DNA of 64,000 bases from Datura wrightii (GCA_035772735.1 JASDFA010000006.1:66294001-66358000), one strand, 5' to 3'; shown: positions 1 to 11,965, numbered from the stretch's first letter. Numbers and translations are program-made. The notes: generated by a model not told the origin, from the sequence alone.

Positions 1-391
1 TCTTGGAAACATGAATTTATAATCAAATTGGATGTAAAATCTTCCCATTAGACTTAAATCATTCATTAGAACATGAGGGGATTGGACCCATAAACATAGC
101 ATAGATAATTTTATGGAATTGGGTTAAAAACCTAGAAATCAATACACTAAATTATATAATTGAATTCATGGTTTAGAGGAGAAATTTGGGCATGAGGTGG
201 AAGGAATCCCCCGTTCATGGCCCTACATACCTGGGTAACTTGATTTCTAAGATTTCCTTGACCACTCAAGAAGATTGGAGAAGAAATTGATGAGGAATCT
301 AGCTTGATCTTGGAAGAGGATTTGAAATTCAAAGCATGAATGAGAGAATAATGACTTAGGCTAGGTTAAACCCTCTTAAAACACTCTTTAA
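1..391 (-). mobile_element. Family-A LTR, left fragment
   Basis: This AT-rich stretch resembles the minus-strand LTR at 27651-29794, in particular its part around 29150-29390: both share a 'ccctacatacctgg' box and a following 'gaagaaattgatgaggaa'-like tract. It stops exactly where the E1 LTR starts at 392. The rest of the same LTR resumes at 17760, so it is the left half of an LTR split by an insertion. Its own left end lies outside the window. No coding capacity is visible. Confidence 0.6.
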
Positions 392-1101
392 TGTCCGCCC
401 CAAAACTGGGGTAGGGAGCAACTGGCACTCGATTCATGATTGATCAAGAAACCTGCTATATAACATCTATAAATGTAACACTAACGCTGTCCAAGCCACT
501 TGTCACAACCAACCAAGGTAAATTATGGACCCATAATGTCTCGATAATAACAAATACACAACTTAGAAAGCCAAAAAGGTTACAATAAAGCTAAACAGAG
601 CAATGGAAAACCAACACAACTATATAACCAAAACTACTACACAAACTAGTCCACATCATCCTCTATAGAGTAACCAAACTGAAATGCATGGGATAGGGCC
701 CCGACCTACCCATATTGTACACAAAACTCAAAATAATAAAAACTAGGACATGGCATCCTAGAAGAGAGGAGCATACCACTATTCCATTGAAATCTGGCTC
801 CTACTGCATCTGATGATCTAAGCCTCGACCTGTACCTGCAGCATGATTGCAGGAAGGGTCCCCAGATGAAGGGTCGTCAGTACGAATAAAATGTACTTGT
901 ATGTAAGGCTAAAAACTGTAAACATATAAGATAACAATGATAACTGATCTAGAAATAAGGAATAGTAACAATCCGAAATCCTGAAAATCGAAACCTGAAA
1001 ATAACTTGATATTGAAGTGTAAATGCAATCATCTAATGCACGATAAAAACAATAACTGAAATGCCAGTGGCCAACCTACCATAAAATCCATATAAAATTT
1101 G

Positions 1102-1243
1102 TCCAGCTAGTGTAACACACCGGGGTAAAAATAAAAATGCCTCCAGTCGATGTACCACACTAGGATAAATCCGTCTAGCTGGTGTACCAAACTGGGGTAA
1201 AATAAAAATACCTTCAGCCAGTGAACCACACTGGGGTAAAATT
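1102..1243. repeat. LTR-internal tandem repeat (about 4 units)
   Basis: There are about four degenerate units of 35-50 bp with consensus CCAGCCGGTGTACCACACC followed by GGGGTAAAA and an A/T spacer. Each unit carries a short inverted repeat, GGTGTacCACACC. The homologous solo LTR has about five units at 12672-12856, so copy number varies between LTRs of one family. Confidence 0.75.
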
Positions 1244-1753
1244 AATAAATCTTAAACAAAATCATAAATGGAGCCGATATGGCTTATACTGGACCAACTT
1301 AACACATATAGCATAGAAATGATGAATACTAAATATGTGGCCTGCATAGGCCTCCTTCATAATGCATGACTACAAGTAAGCACATATAACATGTAAAGAT
1401 AGAAAATTGCACTTAAATGCATGTATTCAGAACTTATATAAATGATAAGGAACTACGGATGACCTAGGAGTTTCCACAAGATTTATAGATCGTGTTCAAA
1501 GGACATTAGAGCTCGGAGACTCGCTAGCTTGTTGTTCGGCTTAAGGGAAAGGGATTATGAAACCTCCCCTTGGTCTAGAATATTTCATAACATACACATA
1601 ATAAAAAGGACAGCCACAACCAGGAAATTCAATAAGCTCGTTTACCCTTAATAGCTCGCAATGTCTCTACTTGGCTTAAAATCATTTAAACGTCATCATC
1701 TGGGCTCTTTCATCAATTTCAGTTAGCGACCAGACCATTAAACATATTTAATA

Positions 1754-1754
1754 T

Positions 1755-1794
<40 letters not shown>
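1754..1794. repeat. (CA)n(TA)n microsatellite in E1 LTR
   Basis: A CA run passes directly into a TA run inside the E1 3' LTR. The equivalent place in the solo LTR (about 13377-13393) has only a short mixed CA/TA tract, so the expansion happened after the two LTRs diverged. Confidence 0.9.
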
Positions 1795-3308
1795 ACATAC
1801 AGTATGGACCAGCTAATAATGCCCATGCTGAGGGGTCTCCAACTCGATGTACAACTACGACAACAATCAACACAATATCACACTTTAGATGCCTCACTTG
1901 GCTAGGCATAATTAACATTTAACCTCAATAAAACATGAAAATTTAAACCTTAAATGAAGCTTAACATACTGCATCAAGACTTGTAAAGAGGTTGTTGTCT
2001 CATTCAATTCACAACGCACAAATCGTGCTTAAAAGAATGATGGATGAGGCACCTTACATACCTTTCTCCGATGAACTTTTCTTTAGCCGATTTTCCATTT
2101 CAATAATTAGACTTCAACCTCCTTAATCCAGTGGTCTTATAGAAAAACAAAAACAGAAACAACAGCAAAATCCATCCCAAAATAACTAACCAAAGGCAGT
2201 CACAATAGAAACAACAACACACGATAACATCTAAAACATTTAGCCATTTTCTCAACTAGTTTTCACTAATTTTTGAGGGAGAAACAAGAGGAAAATTTAC
2301 CTTAGTTCTGCTGTAATTATTCCCTCAAGATGACTTATTATTCCAGCAAAAGAAACAGCCAAAAAACTTAAGGAAAACGAGCAAAACTCAACTTATAAAC
2401 AGTCCATCGGCAGCTCACTTAGCTGCCAATTTCCAGCTTTTCGCTTTGCAATTTGAGAGGTTTAAAAGGGGAAAAATCCTTAACTTTTTCTGGGGGGTTG
2501 TTCTTTTTTAAAAATAGGAGTAATTGAACTCAACTTATTGTCCAAAAACACAGCAACCTTGTTGTCCAAAACGCAGCAAAATTAGTTCACCAACATACCA
2601 AACACACCTCCAACGTCTACTCTTTTAGTCACGAATTCAAGCAAGGTTAGTAGTAGAATTCTTACCTTTTATACTTGTGCTTAATCCCTACTAAGAGGGA
2701 ACATTTATTTATCTTAGAAGGGCTTTAAAAGTGAAGAAAATTCACCACAGAAACACTGCACAAGTGCAGCCAAAACAACCACCAACACACCACCTTCACT
2801 TTATGATAGATCTCCTTGACTTAGCTTTAGTTTTAATGGAGTTTAGCTTGGTGTTTTCCTTAGTTGTTTGCTGGAAATTTGATAAGATTTTAGAGGAAAA
2901 GCAAGCACCTCAAATCTGAAAAAGCTGAAAATGATCTCATAGCACAATACTTAAAATATCAAGGTATTTGGGCAGTGGCCTTTTTAGAGCGGTGTCACAT
3001 CACTGCCCGATAGTGCCACCATAAATCATCTATAAATTTTTACTCTGAACTCCGATTGACGAGAGGTTTGATGCTCTAAAAACTAGACTCAAAGACCGTA
3101 AATTTGATAGGTCATGGAGATTCTAATTCATTATATATTGGGAGATATGATCATTTAAAGTTGACCCTTAGTTATGAACTTTACATACTCTTTGCTTTTC
3201 CGTCCGTACACATTTCCCTTGTCATCTACGACCAATATACTATCTGTAATTCCCTTAACCTAGCATACAAGCATCAAATAATAACCAAAAATTTTCTGGG
3301 GTGCAATA

Positions 3309-3322
3309 TTCTTTCCCCATTA
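3309..3322 (-). promoter_or_regulatory. E1 polypurine tract
   Basis: On the minus strand this reads AATGGGGAAAGAA directly before the 3' LTR. It is preceded by a degenerate form of the 'cattcgaggatgaatgttcc' box that precedes the polypurine tract in B, C and D. It is the presumed plus-strand priming site. Confidence 0.65.
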
Positions 3323-3413
3323 GGAACATTCAACCCCGAATGAAAATTAATTTTGCTTAATATTCTTCAATATAGATACTCAGTAACTTAGGTATCAAAC
3401 ACATACCTTAATA

Positions 3414-4913
3414 TCACATCGACATCGTAAATAGGTGAGGATATTTCTTCTTTGTTTCCTCCTCAGCCTCCCAAGTTACTTCCTCGATGTTATTACTTCA
3501 CCACAACACTTTAACCGAGGTGACTTCTTTGGTTTGAAGTTTCCTGACTTGCCAGTCAAGAATAACAACTAGGACCTCAGTGTAGGTCATCTCCTCAGAA
3601 ATCTGGACATCATCGACATACATAACACAGGTTGGGTCTCCTATGCACTTCCGCAACATCGATAAATGAAATATTGGGTGGACTGCCGCTAGCTTTGGCG
3701 GCAATGCTAACTCATAGGCTACTTTGCCTATACTGCGGATAACTCTGTAAGGATTAACATATCTAGGGCTCAGCTTGCCCTTTCAGCCAAATTACATGAT
3801 TCCTTTGATCGGCGACACTTTCAGGAATACCCAATCATCAACAACAAACTCCAGCACTCAACAACTTATATCCACATAAGACTTTTTCCTGCTCTGAGCT
3901 GTCTAAAGTCGATTTTTAATAAGTTTCACCTTGTCAATAGCCTGCTGCACTAAGTCTGGCCCCAATAACTGTGCCTCACTGAGTTCAAACCAACCACTGG
4001 CGACCTGCACTTTCGCCCATATAAAGCTTCATATGAGGCTATCTAAATACTCGTTTAGTAGTTGTTATTATAGGCAAACTCAATCAAGAAAACATGATCA
4101 ACCCAGCTTTCGCTAAAATCTAGAAAACAAGCACGAAATATATCTTCAAACGTTTGAATGGTGTGTTCAACTTGTCCATCTATCTGAGGATGAAATGCAG
4201 TACTGAGGCTTACTTGAGTGCCCAGGCCTTTCTAGAATGACTTCCAGAAGTTTGCTTTGAACTGAGCACCTCTGTTAGATATAGTGGATAAGGGGACTCC
4301 ATGTAGGCGAACTATTTCTCGTATATTAAGCCTAGCATAATCTGCTGCAGTATATGTGTTCTTAACTAGCAAGAAATGAGTTGATTTAGTTAATCTATCA
4401 ACTATTGCCCAAATAGAATCATGTTTCCTACTCGTTCGAGGCTATCCTGTAATAAAATCAATATTAATCGCCTCTTATTTCCAGGCTGGAATTTCTATAT
4501 CCTGCACTAGACCTACAGACCTTTGGTGCTCAACCTTCACCTACAGGCAATTGGGACACTGAGTCAGAAGACTGTGATGTCCTTTTTCATGTCATTCCAC
4601 TAATATAGCTGCCTCAAGTCACAATACATCTTTGTGGCACCTGGGTGTACTGAATATTGAGAATAATGAGCTTCATTCATAATTTGTTCCTATAGCTCAC
4701 CCACATTAGGTACAGATAGATGGCCCAGGTATCTAAGAACTCAATCGGGTCCACAATCAAATAGGCTCTGCTTCTGTTGTGGTTACTGTCTCTCAGTAAG
4801 ACTAACTCTACATCACCATATTGCCATTGTTTAACTTCCGCTACCAAGGATGATTCTGCTATGTTTTTGACAATAACACCCCCATCTTCGACATCTAGTA
4901 ACTGAATCTATAA
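3414..4913 (-). pseudogene. E1 pol 3' part: integrase and chromodomain (decayed)
   Basis: Read on the minus strand, this is the 3' end of a Ty3/gypsy pol: integrase zinc-finger region, DDE core, then a C-terminal chromodomain ending at a stop at 3414-3416. Recognisable pieces include an ILDWQVRKLQTKEV segment with VKVLW in 3498-3704 and, in another frame, VTWEAE…KYPHLF. The integrase core keeps LHGVPL, but the usual SDRGTQF box reads SNRGAQF, which removes the second catalytic aspartate. Stops and frameshifts occur throughout. The upstream part of pol continues at 10105 beyond the N1 insertion. A chromodomain at this position is typical of Tekay/Del-type chromoviruses, where it is thought to guide integration to heterochromatin. 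Confidence 0.8.
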
Positions 4914-4918
4914 GTCAG

Positions 4919-6363
4919 TGATAACGCTCAAACTCATTCACAAAGTATGAAGAGGACGTTGTCAATAAAGAACTCAATTATAGGTTGGGGTCAATACCAC
5001 AGAGAATATGAAAGGATGTAGAAGAACGCTAGTGCTTAAGCTTTTTAGTTAATTATTTCCTAAGAGGGGGAAATTTGTAAAATTAATAAATAACACTGTT
5101 GAGAAATTTTTTGTTTTTTCCAAATTAATACAACTAACTCGGGTAAGAGTTCCCCATGACTTCATAACCACAAGACGTTTTATACTAGTGATCTATTCTG
5201 GTGCTTAGCATGCAATATTGGTAAGTTAATTTCACCTAAATGGTTGGTCCTCTATTTTGAGGTTTATCACCACGCAATTTGGAATGTCTACGGGTGTATG
5301 CTTTACTACCCTTACCCTTGGTATCGGATTAGCTATTTCCGGACAAGGTCAAGCTATTAGATGAGGGTTGATAGCCTCAAATCTTTGTTGTTAATCCTTT
5401 TACCCATTCACTACCTCCTTGGTCCGGTAAGTAATAATAAGGTAAGTTCTAATGTTTTCAACCGTTAAAAATCAATTAAAATGAAGGAAGAAACAATACA
5501 TGTATAAACTCCGTTCAAGAATCACTAAGTATTTTAACTATGTGTGTTAATTTGTCATGGTTCCCACAACCCTTGTTGTGGTGATTTTAGCTTATCATGT
5601 TTATAAATAAATTCATGGTATTCATACACAAAAGCATAAATTAATACTTACAACGATGATAGGAAGAAGCTCATTTGATTACTGCAACAATAAAGAAGAG
5701 CAACTCAAAAATTGTCTCAAAATATGTCGTAAAACTTCTAAGGCCAAGACTTGTCTAAAACTTGGCTTCTAATTCTTTCAAACTTTTCTAACTTCAAACT
5801 TAAAACATCATCTAAAGCTTGGCTATTACATGAAAATAAAGGGGTATTTATAGTAGTAGATTTATGTTTTCCTTGTTCCTTGATAAATTTGACTTGGGAT
5901 TTAAATTTTCTTTTCCTAGTTAAAGAGGGAATTGGTTTTTGGCCGTGTGAAACACCTTAGCCGCAGCGCCCTTTTCAAAGATGTGTCCTAGCGTCGCGTC
6001 ATGCACTCAGTCGCGCAGGGAGACCGACGCCTAGCGCATGGAATTGCGCAGCCCAAGGGCTGCATCGCGCATCATATAGTGCAGCAAGTCCAGTGCCTCG
6101 CGCATCTGGTCGCACAGCAGTGTTGTATAGTTCGATATTCCTTGCTCTTTGCATTATTCATTCCAACTTCATCATCTTCATTCCATAAGCCTCAAATACA
6201 TTCAAATCCATCATTTTTAGCCCTGAAAGAATCTAATCACATACGTTAGCTCTTTTCACCAATATATAACATCAATACACGCAAACACACATAAATTTGT
6301 CTCAAAACATAGTAAAGTACGGGCAAAATATATATATGAAGTGCGTAAGTACGCCCTTCATCA
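4919..6363 (-). mobile_element. N1 3' LTR
   Basis: The LTR is 1445 bp and bounded by TGATAACGC…TTCATCA. It shares a 'ggtcgatcccacagaga'-type box (degenerate here, near 4985) with the E-family LTRs. Its 5945-6130 part is markedly CpG-rich against the AT-rich remainder. The short open frame over that part (6001-6249) follows base composition and is not convincing as a gene. Confidence 0.85.
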
Positions 6364-6380
6364 ATACCCCACACTTAAAC
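6364..6380 (-). promoter_or_regulatory. N1 polypurine tract
   Basis: On the minus strand this reads AGTGTGGGGTATT immediately before the LTR. The same tract, AGTGTGGGGTAAG, occupies the equivalent place in element E at 63120-63133, which supports a shared function in plus-strand priming. Confidence 0.65.
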
Positions 6381-8600
6381 TATTGTTCATCCTTGAAAAA
6401 TCTACTACTTCCCTTCTCTCATGTAAGCACAACATTCATCCAACGAATAAGTCTACTTACACTTCAAATCATGAGACAAATCAATGAAGCTCAAACAATT
6501 CACTCTGATGGAAATAGGATCAACATTAAAATGTCAAAGTTCAACATCACTTACTTTTGAAAACTAACTCATCAAGACATATTTTGGGTCAACATGAATT
6601 ATATGCAATTTAGCAATCAAGATTAAACCAAAGTCTTACCATTGTGCTCCTCATAATTTGGAGAGATGCCCTTTTCTCACACAAGATATAAGTCAATACA
6701 AACTTAGGCATAAATAAAATAATTTCCATTCACTCTCCCAAAGAACTCATCATACATGCAAAAGACGATCCATAGGCTTGCCCTTAGTGTAATACTCTGC
6801 TAATATAGAATTTTGAATCAAGGATCAATTAGGACGTAAATTTGGTTGTAATGTAGGCTAAGGGACGGGTAGGAACTATTTGGCCAAGATAGTGACTAAT
6901 CTCCCTAAGCACTTTAATACTTCACAATATATCGATTTTTAAGCACATTCTTCAATTTCCAAATTTTCTCTTTATACCTCCTTTTATTTTTCAATTTTTT
7001 CAACTTAGCTGACTAGTGGGGAATTTTCTTTTCATCATTGAGCTTATTCACACACATTTTTTTCCTCTTTTCTTTTCCTTTCTTCTGTTCCCACCCTTTA
7101 CATACCCCTACTCTAGCAACCCTCAACTTAAGCATTTTTCTTATGTTGAATCTCACAGTATCCAAGGAACGACCAGGGCCAAAACAGGCTCATTGTAAAA
7201 AAATGGGTACGGTTAATCGGTAAATAATGATTTTCATCTTCAATTTTTCAAGCTCTTTCATCTTTTTGTTTTCCCACTAAAAATCACCCTTCTTGTTTAG
7301 CAAAATTTCACCTTTTCCAATTCATCACACTTTTTAGCTTTTCCCTTCACTTTTTAAATTATGCTCCTTTCCTAAAAAAAAATTTCATTAAAGTTTTCTA
7401 GGAGTCATTTGGATCAAATACAAGTCAATACAACAGAAAGGGATTCAAGCTTAAAATATGGCTATCAAAAGAATAGGCTAAGGCTCAACATGGCTAACTA
7501 AGATAATTACAATCAAGGTAGGTAAAATAGGATAAAAATATGGTTACCAAAGAAATGCCTATATCCCTTCCTAAATCCATAATTCTTATTTCTCTTTGCG
7601 CACACACCGGGCAAGTTCTAGAAGTCCATTTACAAGCATGGAGTATATCAAAAATAATTCCTCACACATTGGCACAAGATGGTTTAACAATGGAAATCAA
7701 GATCACATAAACACATATATTTATATTGCATGAATAACATAATTAAGACCATTTTTCTATTTTCAAGCACATGAGTCAAGTTCCCAAAAGACTGAGTATT
7801 TCTACCTTTTTCATGCATTCTTGAGTGAATTTAATAAAATCTCAATGATACCTAAAGTGAAGCACCTAGCATTCATAGGATCCAAGTTCTTGTTCTTCCT
7901 AATGACTAATTTACCCTTAAGACGGTCATCATCCATCCATCATCGGGCAAAGTCATGACTCAATGACTAAAATAAAAAATAAAAAAAAATCTAAAATCTC
8001 TAATCGGTTCTGAGGGACTATCCATCGGAAAAGTACCGAAAAAAAAATTGGAGGAACCCAAAATAAAATAAAAACTAAAAAAATACTACAAACCAACAAG
8101 CATGCATGAAGAATCATAAATCTAAAAAAAAACTAGTCCTACCATGTGCAAGTTTTGCAATTAAGGCATGCATGGTAATATGAAGGTCACATCTTCCACC
8201 CTACACTTAATTGGATACACTATCCCTAGTGCTAAAACAAATAAGCATAAAGTAATGAGTGCAAGAAGAACTCCCTGGGCCTCAACTCCTTATCTTCAAT
8301 ATTTAATCTCAATCTTTGTTGAAAATTATGACCTATCACCTGTACATTTGAACAAACACATAAAAACGAACAAAAAATTTATCTTGGGTTGCCTCCCATG
8401 TAGTGCCTGATTTAACACTGCGACACGACACAGGTATCTTGATTACTCAAACTTCATCAAGATTCCTGTTAATACTGTGGTCACATCTTTGCCGCTTGTT
8501 TTACCATGCTAACCTGTGACACGTCAGAAGAAAAAAAATGAAAATAGGAAATAAAGACTAAAAGTTAAAAACAAGTAATTAATCTAATCCTAAGGCCCAT
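6381..8600 (-). other. N1 internal region, non-coding
   Basis: This is AT-rich sequence with pyrimidine-rich and A-rich tracts (7020-7110, 7975-8130) and no long open frame on either strand. Stretches around 6364-6420, 6590-6900 and 7010-7300 resemble 63120-64000, the internal part of element E. N1 and E therefore belong to related families that lost or replaced their coding region. I could not recognise gag or pol remnants. Confidence 0.65.
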
Positions 8601-8618
8601 TCCCTGGTAAAGGCGCCA
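8601..8618 (-). promoter_or_regulatory. N1 primer-binding site (tRNA-Asp type)
   Basis: The minus strand reads TGGCGCCTTTACCAGGGA a few bases inside the right (5') LTR. It matches 15 of 18 positions of the remembered tRNA-Asp primer site TGGCGCCGTTGCCGGGGA. It fixes the element's orientation. Confidence 0.7.
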
Positions 8619-8623
8619 CTTTT

Positions 8624-10099
8624 TGTTAACACTCAAACTCACACTTTTTAACAAAGTATGAAGCGGATGTTAATAAAGAACTCAAGAAGAGGTTGGGGTC
8701 GATCCCACAGAGAATACGGAAGGATGTAGAAGAACGCTAGTGCTTAAGCTTTTTAGTTAATTATTTCCTAAGAGGGGGGAATTTGTAAAAGTAATAAATA
8801 ACAATGTTGAGAAATTATTCGTTGTTTCCAAATTAACGCAACTAACTAGGACAAGTGTTTCCCGTAACTTCATAACCACAAGGCGTTTATACTAGTGATC
8901 TATTCCGGTGCTTGGCATGCAATATCGGTAAGTTAATTTCACCTAAATGATTGGTCCCCTATTTAGATGTTTATCACCTAGCAACTTTGTCCGTCTATGG
9001 GTGTATGCTTTACTAACCCTTACCCTTGATATCGAATTAGCTATTCCCGGCCAAGGTCAAGCTATTAGACAAGGGTTGGTAGCCTAAAATCTCCATTGTT
9101 AATCCCTTTTCCCATTCACTTCCTCCTTGGTCCGATAAGTAAGAATAAGGCAAGTTCTAACATTTTCAACCGTTAAAACTCAATTAAAATGAAGGAAGAA
9201 ACAACACATGCATAAACTAAGTTCAAGAATCACTAAGTATTTTACCTATGTGTGTATTTGTCATGGTTCCACAACCCTAGTTGTGGTGGTTTAGCCTATC
9301 ATGTTTATAAATAAATTCATGGTATTCATAGACAAAAGAATAAATTCATACTTACAACGATGATAGGAAGAAACTCATTTGATTATTGCAACAATAAAGA
9401 AGAACAACTCAAAATGATCTCAAAATATGTCGTAAAACTTCTAAGCCCAAGACTTTTCTAAAACTTGGCTTCTAATTCTCTCAAACTTTTCTAACTTCAA
9501 ACTTAAAACATCATCTAATGCTTGGCTATTACATGAAAATAAAGTGGTATTTATAGTAGTAGATTTATGTTTTCCTTGTTCCTTGATAAATTTGACTTGG
9601 GATTTAAATTTCCTTTTCCCAGTTGAAGAGGGAATTGGTTTCTAGCCGTGTGAAACACCTTAGCCGCGTCGCCCTTGTTAAAGTCGTGTCCTAGCACCGC
9701 ATTGTGCACTCAGTCGCGTAGGGGATCAGCACCTCGTGCATGGAATCACATAGCATAAGGGCCGTGTTGCACATCCGATAGCACAGCAAGGCTAGTGCCT
9801 CGCGCATCTGGTCGCACAGCAAGGCTAATGCCTCGCACATCTGGTCGCGCAATAGTGTTGTGTAGTGCAATATACCTTGCTCTTTGCATTATTCATTCCA
9901 ACTTCCTCATCTTCATTCCATGAGCCTCAAATACATTCAAATCCATCATTTTTAGCTCTGAAAGCATCTAATCACATACGTTAGCTCTTTTCACCAATAT
10001 ATAACATAAATACATGCAAACATACATAAATTTGTTCTCAAAACATAGTAAAGTACGGGCAAAATATGTCTATGCAGTGCGTAACTACGCCCTTCATCC
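8624..10099 (-). mobile_element. N1 5' LTR
   Basis: The LTR is 1476 bp and runs from TGTTAACACTC to TTCATCC. It is close to the left LTR but carries an extra copy of a 33-bp unit in its CpG-rich part (around 9780-9850, 'gcacagcaaggct…atctggtc' twice), which accounts for most of the length difference. The terminal base C instead of A looks like a point change. Confidence 0.85.
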
Positions 10100-10104
10100 A
10101 TCAG

Positions 10105-11583
10105 CCAACTGCTGTAGAGTCTTCGTCATTTCAATCCTGCCAACCTGAATATAAATTAAGCTACCCATTGACTTGAGCCTTAGCGCATCAGCTAAAACAT
10201 TTGCCTTTCCCGGATGATATAGAATGCTAACATTATAATCTTTCAGCAATTCTAACCACATTCTTTGGCGTAAATTCAACTCTTTATGCTAAAACAAATA
10301 CTGGAGGTTCTTATGATTTGTGAAGATATCAACATGTACCCCGTATAAGTAGTGGCGCCAAATCTTCAATGCAAATACCAGCGCGGTCAACTCAAGATCA
10401 TGGGTAGGATATTTTGCTTGTGCTTCATCAACTTTCTAGAGGAATAATCAATAACCTTATTGTATTGCATCAAAACACAACCTAGCCCAACTCTCCAAGC
10501 ATCACAATAGACCATATAACCCTCAACACCTTCTAGAAGAGTCAGGACAGGTGCTCAGCCTATCCTTCAACTCCTGAAAACTTCTCTCACATGCCTCTGT
10601 CCACTAAAACTTAGCTGCTTTATGAGTCAACTTTGTCAATGGCGTAGAGATAATAGAGAAACATTCCACAAATCGAAGATAAAAACCTGATAACCATAGA
10701 AAGCTCCGAACCTCTGTAGGATTAAAGGGTCTAGGCCAACTTTACTGCCTCTATCTTCTAACTATCCACTCTTACACCTTCAGTTGTAATTACATGACCA
10801 AAGAAAGTCACAGATGTTAGCCAAAATTCACACTTAGAAAATTTAGCGTACAACTTGTGCTCTTGGAGAGTTTGTAACACAGCTCTCAGGTGGTCTGCAT
10901 GCTCAGCCTCTAATTGTGAATAAATCAGGATTTCATCAATAAAGACAATCACGAATACATTGAGGAAGGGCCTAAACACCCCATTCATCAAATCCATAAA
11001 AGCTGCTAGGGTACTAGTAAGCCCAAATGACATCACTAAGAACTCCTAATGGACATATTTGGTTTTGGAGGCAGTCTTAGGGATATCAACTTCCCTAACC
11101 TGTAGCTGATGGTACCTGGATCTCAAGTTAATCTTTTAGAAGCATTTGGCACCCTTTAATTGATCAAATAGGTCATCAATCCTGGGAAGTGGGTACTTGT
11201 TCTTAATTGTAACCTTATTCAGCTGCTTGTAGTCAATACACATTCTTAACGACCCATCTTTCTTTCGCACAAACAACACTGATGCACCCCGCGAAGACAC
11301 ACTGGGCCGGATAAAACCCTTCTCGAGAAAATATATAAAATGCTCCTTTAATTCTTTTAGTTCTACTAGGGCCATTCTGTATGAGGGTATGGATACCGTT
11401 TGAGTGCCTGAAAGTAAATCACTAGCAAAATCTATCTCCCTTTCAGGAGGAATTCAAGAAAAATCCTCTAGAAAGACCTCGGGGAACTCATTTATAACAG
11501 AAATTGACTGGAGAGTCGTAGGCTCACAATCCAAGTTTCTTACTCGAACCAAGTGAGAAATAAAGCCTTTGGATATCAACTTC
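10105..11583 (-). pseudogene. E1 pol 5' part: protease end, RT, RNase H (decayed)
   Basis: On the minus strand, from high to low coordinate, this shows the protease-RT linker (ISKGFISHLV; FPEVF…IPPEREIDF), reverse transcriptase, and RNase H. RT includes a block in 11136-11375 with KKDGSLRMCIDYKQLNK and PLPRIDDLFDQL. In 10758-11036 the catalytic box reads FIDE at 10932-10943 instead of the usual YxDD/FIDD, so the second aspartate is replaced. RNase H ends with YHPGKANVLADAL, keeping that late aspartate. Several frameshifts and stops separate the blocks. Downstream pol continues at 4913. The upstream protease and gag were not found beyond the TRIM array at 11584, so E1's 5' half is missing or unrecognisable. 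Confidence 0.85.
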
Positions 11584-11597
11584 TCCTCCCCGACTGA

Positions 11598-11754
11598 TGT
11601 GGGATTCACCTAAACCAATGTGGGATTCGCCTAAACCAATGTTGGATTCGCCTAAACCAATATGGGATTCACCTAAACCAATATGGGATTCGCCTAAACC
11701 AATGTATGATTCGCCTAAACCAATGTGGGATTCGCCTAAACCAATGTGGGATTC
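11598..11754. repeat. 21-bp minisatellite, left block (7 units, inverted orientation)
   Basis: There are seven 21-bp units plus a partial unit of TGTGGGATTCGCCTAAACC followed by AA. They are the reverse complement of the units at 11861-11965 and 14741-14906. One or two units of the same sequence lie near the 5' end of each TRIM LTR at 15116-15782, so the block is an expansion of an LTR-internal motif. Because 21 is a multiple of three, several frames stay open and give a spurious repeat protein. Confidence 0.95.
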
Positions 11755-11862
11755 CACATCGGTTGGGGAGAATAATGAAGAGTGCTTTATAAGTGCTTGG
11801 ATACCTTTCCCTTGTAGACACATTTTAAAACCATGAGGGGTGAAGGCTCCAAAGCAGACAAT
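11755..11862 (+). mobile_element. TRIM LTR body, truncated
   Basis: This segment matches the body of the miniature LTRs at 14907-15782: 'cggttggggag', then 'gagtgctttataagtgcttggata' with a TATA-like box, 'cccttgtagac' and 'gaggggtgaaggc'. It breaks off at 'caaagcagacaat' and runs straight into the minisatellite. The usual end (…gggctgttaca), the primer site and the polypurine tract are missing. The join shares a few bases, which suggests recombination between repeats. Confidence 0.8.
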
Positions 11863-11965
11863 TGGTTTAGGCGAATCCCACATTGGTTTAGGCGAATCAC
11901 ACATTGGTTTAGGCGAATCACACATTGGTTTAGGAGAATCCCATATTGGTTTAGGCGAATCCCAA
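11861..11965. repeat. 21-bp minisatellite, middle block (5 units)
   Basis: Five exact-length 21-bp units begin ATTGGTTTAGGCGAATCC. The block ends where the solo LTR starts at 11966 and resumes at 14741, so one minisatellite was split by that insertion. Confidence 0.95.

Larger units (their letters stand above)
392..3308 (-). mobile_element. E1 chromovirus, 3' LTR
   Basis: This 2.9-kb LTR reads on the minus strand, so its plus-strand left edge TGTCCGCCCC is the LTR's 3' end. It aligns over its whole length with the solo LTR at 11966-14735, which begins TGTCACGCCCC. Its right edge (…GGTGCAATA) is followed by the complement of a polypurine tract and then by minus-strand pol, which makes it the 3' LTR. 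It contains a tandem minisatellite (1102-1243) and a CA/TA microsatellite. The left flank TTTAA matches TTTAG after 17759, consistent with a 5-bp target duplication. Confidence 0.8.
4919..10099 (-). mobile_element. N1: non-autonomous LTR retrotransposon, complete
   Basis: Two similar LTRs (4919-6363 and 8624-10099) flank a 2.26-kb internal region without coding capacity. The flanking bases GTCAG (4914-4918) and ATCAG (10100-10104) form a 5-bp target duplication with one mismatch, and E1 pol continues on both sides. A tRNA-Asp-type primer site next to the right LTR and a purine-rich site next to the left LTR place it on the minus strand. The primer type and a conserved 'ttgggttgcctccca' tract (8382-8396) recall Athila/Tat-lineage elements; that assignment is from memory. 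It would need proteins from another element to move. Confidence 0.85.

Noticed and set aside
6001..6249. Protein gene in the GC-rich LTR part
   Set aside because: The frame follows the CpG-rich composition; the other LTR of the same element does not preserve it.
11524..11925. Open frame encoding a repeated SHIGLGE peptide
   Set aside because: It is the 21-bp minisatellite read in phase. Both strands and several frames are open for the same reason, and it crosses element boundaries.
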